From: Peptococcaceae bacterium
GTDB lineage: Bacteria; Bacillota; Peptococcia; DRI-13
Direction of reading: 5' to 3'
Length of the DNA: 39,093 nucleotides
Assembly: GCA_020054815.1 (NCBI GenBank)
Contig: JAIHAN010000007.1
Span: 1-39,093 of the forward strand
Shown here one piece after another: positions 37,175-39,093 of the stretch (its first letter is position 1; each line of letters starts with the position of its first letter). The notes beneath the pieces were generated by a model. It had not been told where the DNA came from. It saw only the letters and a list, made by a program, of their open reading frames with translations, and did not search any database. The translations under genes and the position numbers were made by a program.

Positions 37175-37904
37175 GTATCCAAAAGATTTTTTGCGTTACG
37201 AGCGGCAGTTGATTCTTCCCCAGGTAGGCGAAGCTGGCCAGAAAAAGTTATTGGCAGCCAAGGTACTGGTCGTAGGAACAGGCGGATTGGGCTCCCCAGT
37301 TTTATATTATCTGGCGGCGGCAGGAGTAGGGACCCTGGGATTGGTAGACAGTGATACCGTAGAGATAACTAACCTTAATCGCCAGATTATTCACTGGGAA
37401 AAAGATTTATCCAGGCCCAAGGTTATTTCGGCCCGAGAGAAACTAGAGGCCTTTAACTCCCAGCTTAAGATAAACACCTATCAAATGCTTTTTGATCCCC
37501 ATACTGCCCGGGAGATCATTCCCCAGTATGATCTTGTCATCGCCGCTGTTGACAATTTAGAAACTCGCCGGGTAATCAATGAGGCCTGTTTCGCCCTGGA
37601 AAAACCCTGGATTGAAGGCGGCGTTAAAGATTTTGCCGGGCTTATCACTACTTTTCGCCCTCCCCAGGGACCTTGTTACCAGTGTCTTTATCCCGACTCC
37701 AATCTCCGGGAGAAGAGACCTATAGGGCTTATGGGTGTAATGCCCGGAGTGATTGGGGTACTGCAGGCCCAGGAAGCCATCAAGCTTATTCTGGGAATTG
37801 GCACACCTTTGGCAGGGAGGCTTCTAATTTTCGATGCCCTGGAAACAAGGTTTGAGACCATTACTTTAGCTCGTAATCCTCAATGTCCTATCTGCAGCCA
37901 CTAA
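37167..37904 (+). CDS. moeB: MoeB/ThiF family adenylyltransferase
   Basis: 245 residues, E1-like enzyme that adenylates the C-terminal Gly-Gly of a ubiquitin-fold sulfur carrier (MoaD or ThiS). It shows the ATP-binding VLVVGTGGLGSPVLYYLAAAGVGTLGLVDSDTVEITNLNRQ landmark, the DLVIAAVDN segment, and two zinc CxxC pairs (CYQC and CPIC). No rhodanese domain is fused. The Moco riboswitch and moeA directly downstream favour molybdopterin over thiamine, but both remain possible. Translation is coupled to the 59-residue protein. Confidence 0.9.
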   Translation: MTEYPKDFLRYERQLILPQVGEAGQKKLLAAKVLVVGTGGLGSPVLYYLAAAGVGTLGLVDSDTVEITNLNRQIIHWEKDLSRPKVISAREKLEAFNSQLKINTYQMLFDPHTAREIIPQYDLVIAAVDNLETRRVINEACFALEKPWIEGGVKDFAGLITTFRPPQGPCYQCLYPDSNLREKRPIGLMGVMPGVIGVLQAQEAIKLILGIGTPLAGRLLIFDALETRFETITLARNPQCPICSH

Positions 37905-37926
37905 ATTTTTCACAAAGAGAATAAAA

Positions 37927-38070
37927 GATAACTCCGAACTCACAATACCTAAGGGAAACTATGGTATTTGAGTCAATGGGTACCAGGAGAAATTCTGCTG
38001 CCTCCCGTGTTTGGAAAGGAGATTTGCTTCATAGTGATTTCACTGCCGGCATCTTTCCGAGGGAGGGAAA
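37927..38070 (+). ncRNA. Moco (molybdenum cofactor) riboswitch
   Basis: The 3' half carries the highly conserved Moco-motif wording: CTGCCTCCCG, GGAAAGGAG, and CACTGCCGGCATCTTTCC followed by GAGGGAGGG. CCTCCC pairs with GGGAGG and GGAAAG with CTTTCC. The 5' part begins ACTCCGAACTC and folds into AATACC/GGTATT. It sits directly before moeA, the expected regulated gene, with the ribosome site GAGGTGAT just after it, so control of translation or of read-through is plausible. A tungsten-cofactor variant cannot be excluded. Confidence 0.88.
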
Positions 38071-38102
38071 ATGCTGGCAATTATTTTTATTGAGGTGATA
38101 AT

Positions 38103-39093
38103 GTGCGCCTTTTGCAAGTTACTTCACCGGAAGATGTACTAAGAATTATCAGGGAAAATTTTTCCTCTTTAGGTGGGGAAACCGTAGAGATTAAACATGC
38201 AGGGCAGCGTGTCGTGGGCAGCGATGTGATTGCCCCGGAAGATGTGCCCGGTTTTGACCGTTCCACAGTAGATGGCTATGCGCTGAGGGCTTGCGACAGT
38301 TTTGGCGCCGGTGAAGCCATGCCGGCCTTGCTCAACCTTGGAGGTGAGGTACGGATGGGTGAAGCAGCGCCTCACCTTCCCCCGGGAGCCTGCATCTATG
38401 TACCCACCGGGGGGATGATCCCTGAGGGTGCAGATGCAGTGGTCATGCTGGAAGATACAGAGGTTTTGGGGGATATCGTCAATTGTTACCGGCAAGTGGC
38501 TCCGGGAGAAAACATCATCAGGCGGGGAGAAGATATCAGCCGGGGGGAAGTAATCTTGAAAAAGGGACGCCTGCTGCGTGCTCCGGAAATCGGGGTACTT
38601 GCATCCCTGGGCATCACAGACCTTCAGGTGACAGTAAAACCCAGGGTAGGCATCCTCTCCACGGGTGATGAAATCGTTCCCTATACGACGGCTTCACTGC
38701 CGCCCGGGCAAGTCCGGGACAGTAATGCTTTAGCTGTAGGTGAACTGGCCCGGCAAAAAGGTGCGGAAATTATCTACGGAGGTATTCTGCGGGATTCCTA
38801 TGAGATTTTTAAATCCGGGGTGGAAGAATTACTAGAGCAGGTAGATTTTCTCGTTCTTTCCGGAGGAAGTTCCGTGGGCACCAGGGATTTTACTGCCCAG
38901 GTGCTGGAGGAACTGGGCAAACCGGGTCTTTTGGTGGAAGGGGTAGCCATACAGCCGGGGAAACCGACACTTCTGGCCAAGTGCCGGGAGAAACCCGTCC
39001 TGGGTCTTCCTGGGCATCCCGTTTCCGCTTTAAATATTTTTGCCTTGTTCGGTACAGCCATTATTGACAGGTTATTAGGCAGAGAGGAACAGG
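38103..39093 (+). CDS. moeA: Molybdopterin molybdenumtransferase MoeA, 3' end outside window
   Basis: 330 codons are visible before the window ends, of roughly 400 normally. It inserts molybdate into adenylylated molybdopterin. Family blocks are PGFDRSTVDGYALRACD, VPTGGMIPEGADAVVMLEDTE, ISRGEVILKKGRLLRAPEIGVLASLG, ILSTGDEIV, RDSNALAVGELA, VLSGGSSVGTRDF and QPGKPTLLAK then VLGLPGHPVSALNIF. The start is a GTG at 38103 after GAGGTGAT; an ATG at 38101 is in another frame and closes quickly. It is missing from the ORF track because it runs off the edge. Controlled by the Moco riboswitch. Confidence 0.95.
   Translation, partial: MRLLQVTSPEDVLRIIRENFSSLGGETVEIKHAGQRVVGSDVIAPEDVPGFDRSTVDGYALRACDSFGAGEAMPALLNLGGEVRMGEAAPHLPPGACIYVPTGGMIPEGADAVVMLEDTEVLGDIVNCYRQVAPGENIIRRGEDISRGEVILKKGRLLRAPEIGVLASLGITDLQVTVKPRVGILSTGDEIVPYTTASLPPGQVRDSNALAVGELARQKGAEIIYGGILRDSYEIFKSGVEELLEQVDFLVLSGGSSVGTRDFTAQVLEELGKPGLLVEGVAIQPGKPTLLAKCREKPVLGLPGHPVSALNIFALFGTAIIDRLLGREEQ

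Noticed and set aside
1-39093. CRISPR arrays, tRNA or rRNA genes, transposases, prophage
   Set aside because: None seen; the only repeats are 7-base arrays and dispersed hairpins with no spacer structure or associated transposase gene.

Overview
The window looks like part of the chromosome of an anaerobic, endospore-forming, menaquinone-containing Firmicute (Clostridia, Peptococcaceae-like). Supporting points are a complete GerA-type germinant receptor operon, phosphosulfolactate genes (sulfolactate is a spore solute in Bacillus), a UbiD/UbiA/MenG set typical of futalosine-route menaquinone makers, two PAS-containing sigma-54 activators with matching -24/-12 promoters, a Moco riboswitch, strong Shine-Dalgarno sequences throughout and moderate GC. 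The exact genus cannot be read from the sequence alone.

Layout. (1) 1-5058: a 5'-truncated sigma-54 activator, then a canonical sigma-54 promoter driving acyl-CoA dehydrogenase-etfB-etfA. (2) 5053-7416, minus strand: a FadR-type GntR regulator, an AlbA_2/Schlafen-type protein and a TVP38 membrane protein. (3) 7637-8395: a FAH-family hydrolase with an operator-like site in its promoter. (4) 8419-16511, minus strand: a catabolic island of TRAP transporter dctPQM, a LarA-type nickel-pincer racemase and a two-subunit aconitase-family hydro-lyase. A PrpR_N-PAS-AAA-Fis activator lies just upstream, and between it and the operon lie two tandem palindromes and a textbook sigma-54 promoter. This is the most coherent candidate for an uncharacterised pathway. 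(5) 16767-18107: an unrecognised membrane-anchored protein and a 48-residue peptide. (6) 18256-19835, minus: comA-comB. (7) 20169-23346: ubiD-ubiA-menG. (8) 23571-24407, minus: two ferritin-like paralogues, one with its metal ligands lost. (9) 24550-28963: gerA-gerB-gerC plus a 60-residue two-helix protein resembling a receptor D subunit. (10) 29041-30655: a tautomerase, a roughly 340-base leader with two structured RNA candidates, a phosphoribosyltransferase, a 36-residue membrane peptide and a small acidic protein. (11) 31063-37904: glutamate dehydrogenase, a LysM/PG-binding/BsuPI protein, DUF4177, a diguanylate cyclase, a ferredoxin-like protein behind a CRP/FNR-type site, Nudix, GNAT, a small membrane protein and a MoeB/ThiF protein. 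(12) 37927-39093: Moco riboswitch and moeA, cut by the window end.

Non-coding structure is unusually rich. Degenerate tandem repeats with a strict 7-base period occur at five places, nearly all touching stop codons. A 41-45 base near-perfect palindrome occurs twice, as does a separate hairpin with core AAATCCCGTTCG. All functional statements rest on motif recognition by eye; no database search was run.
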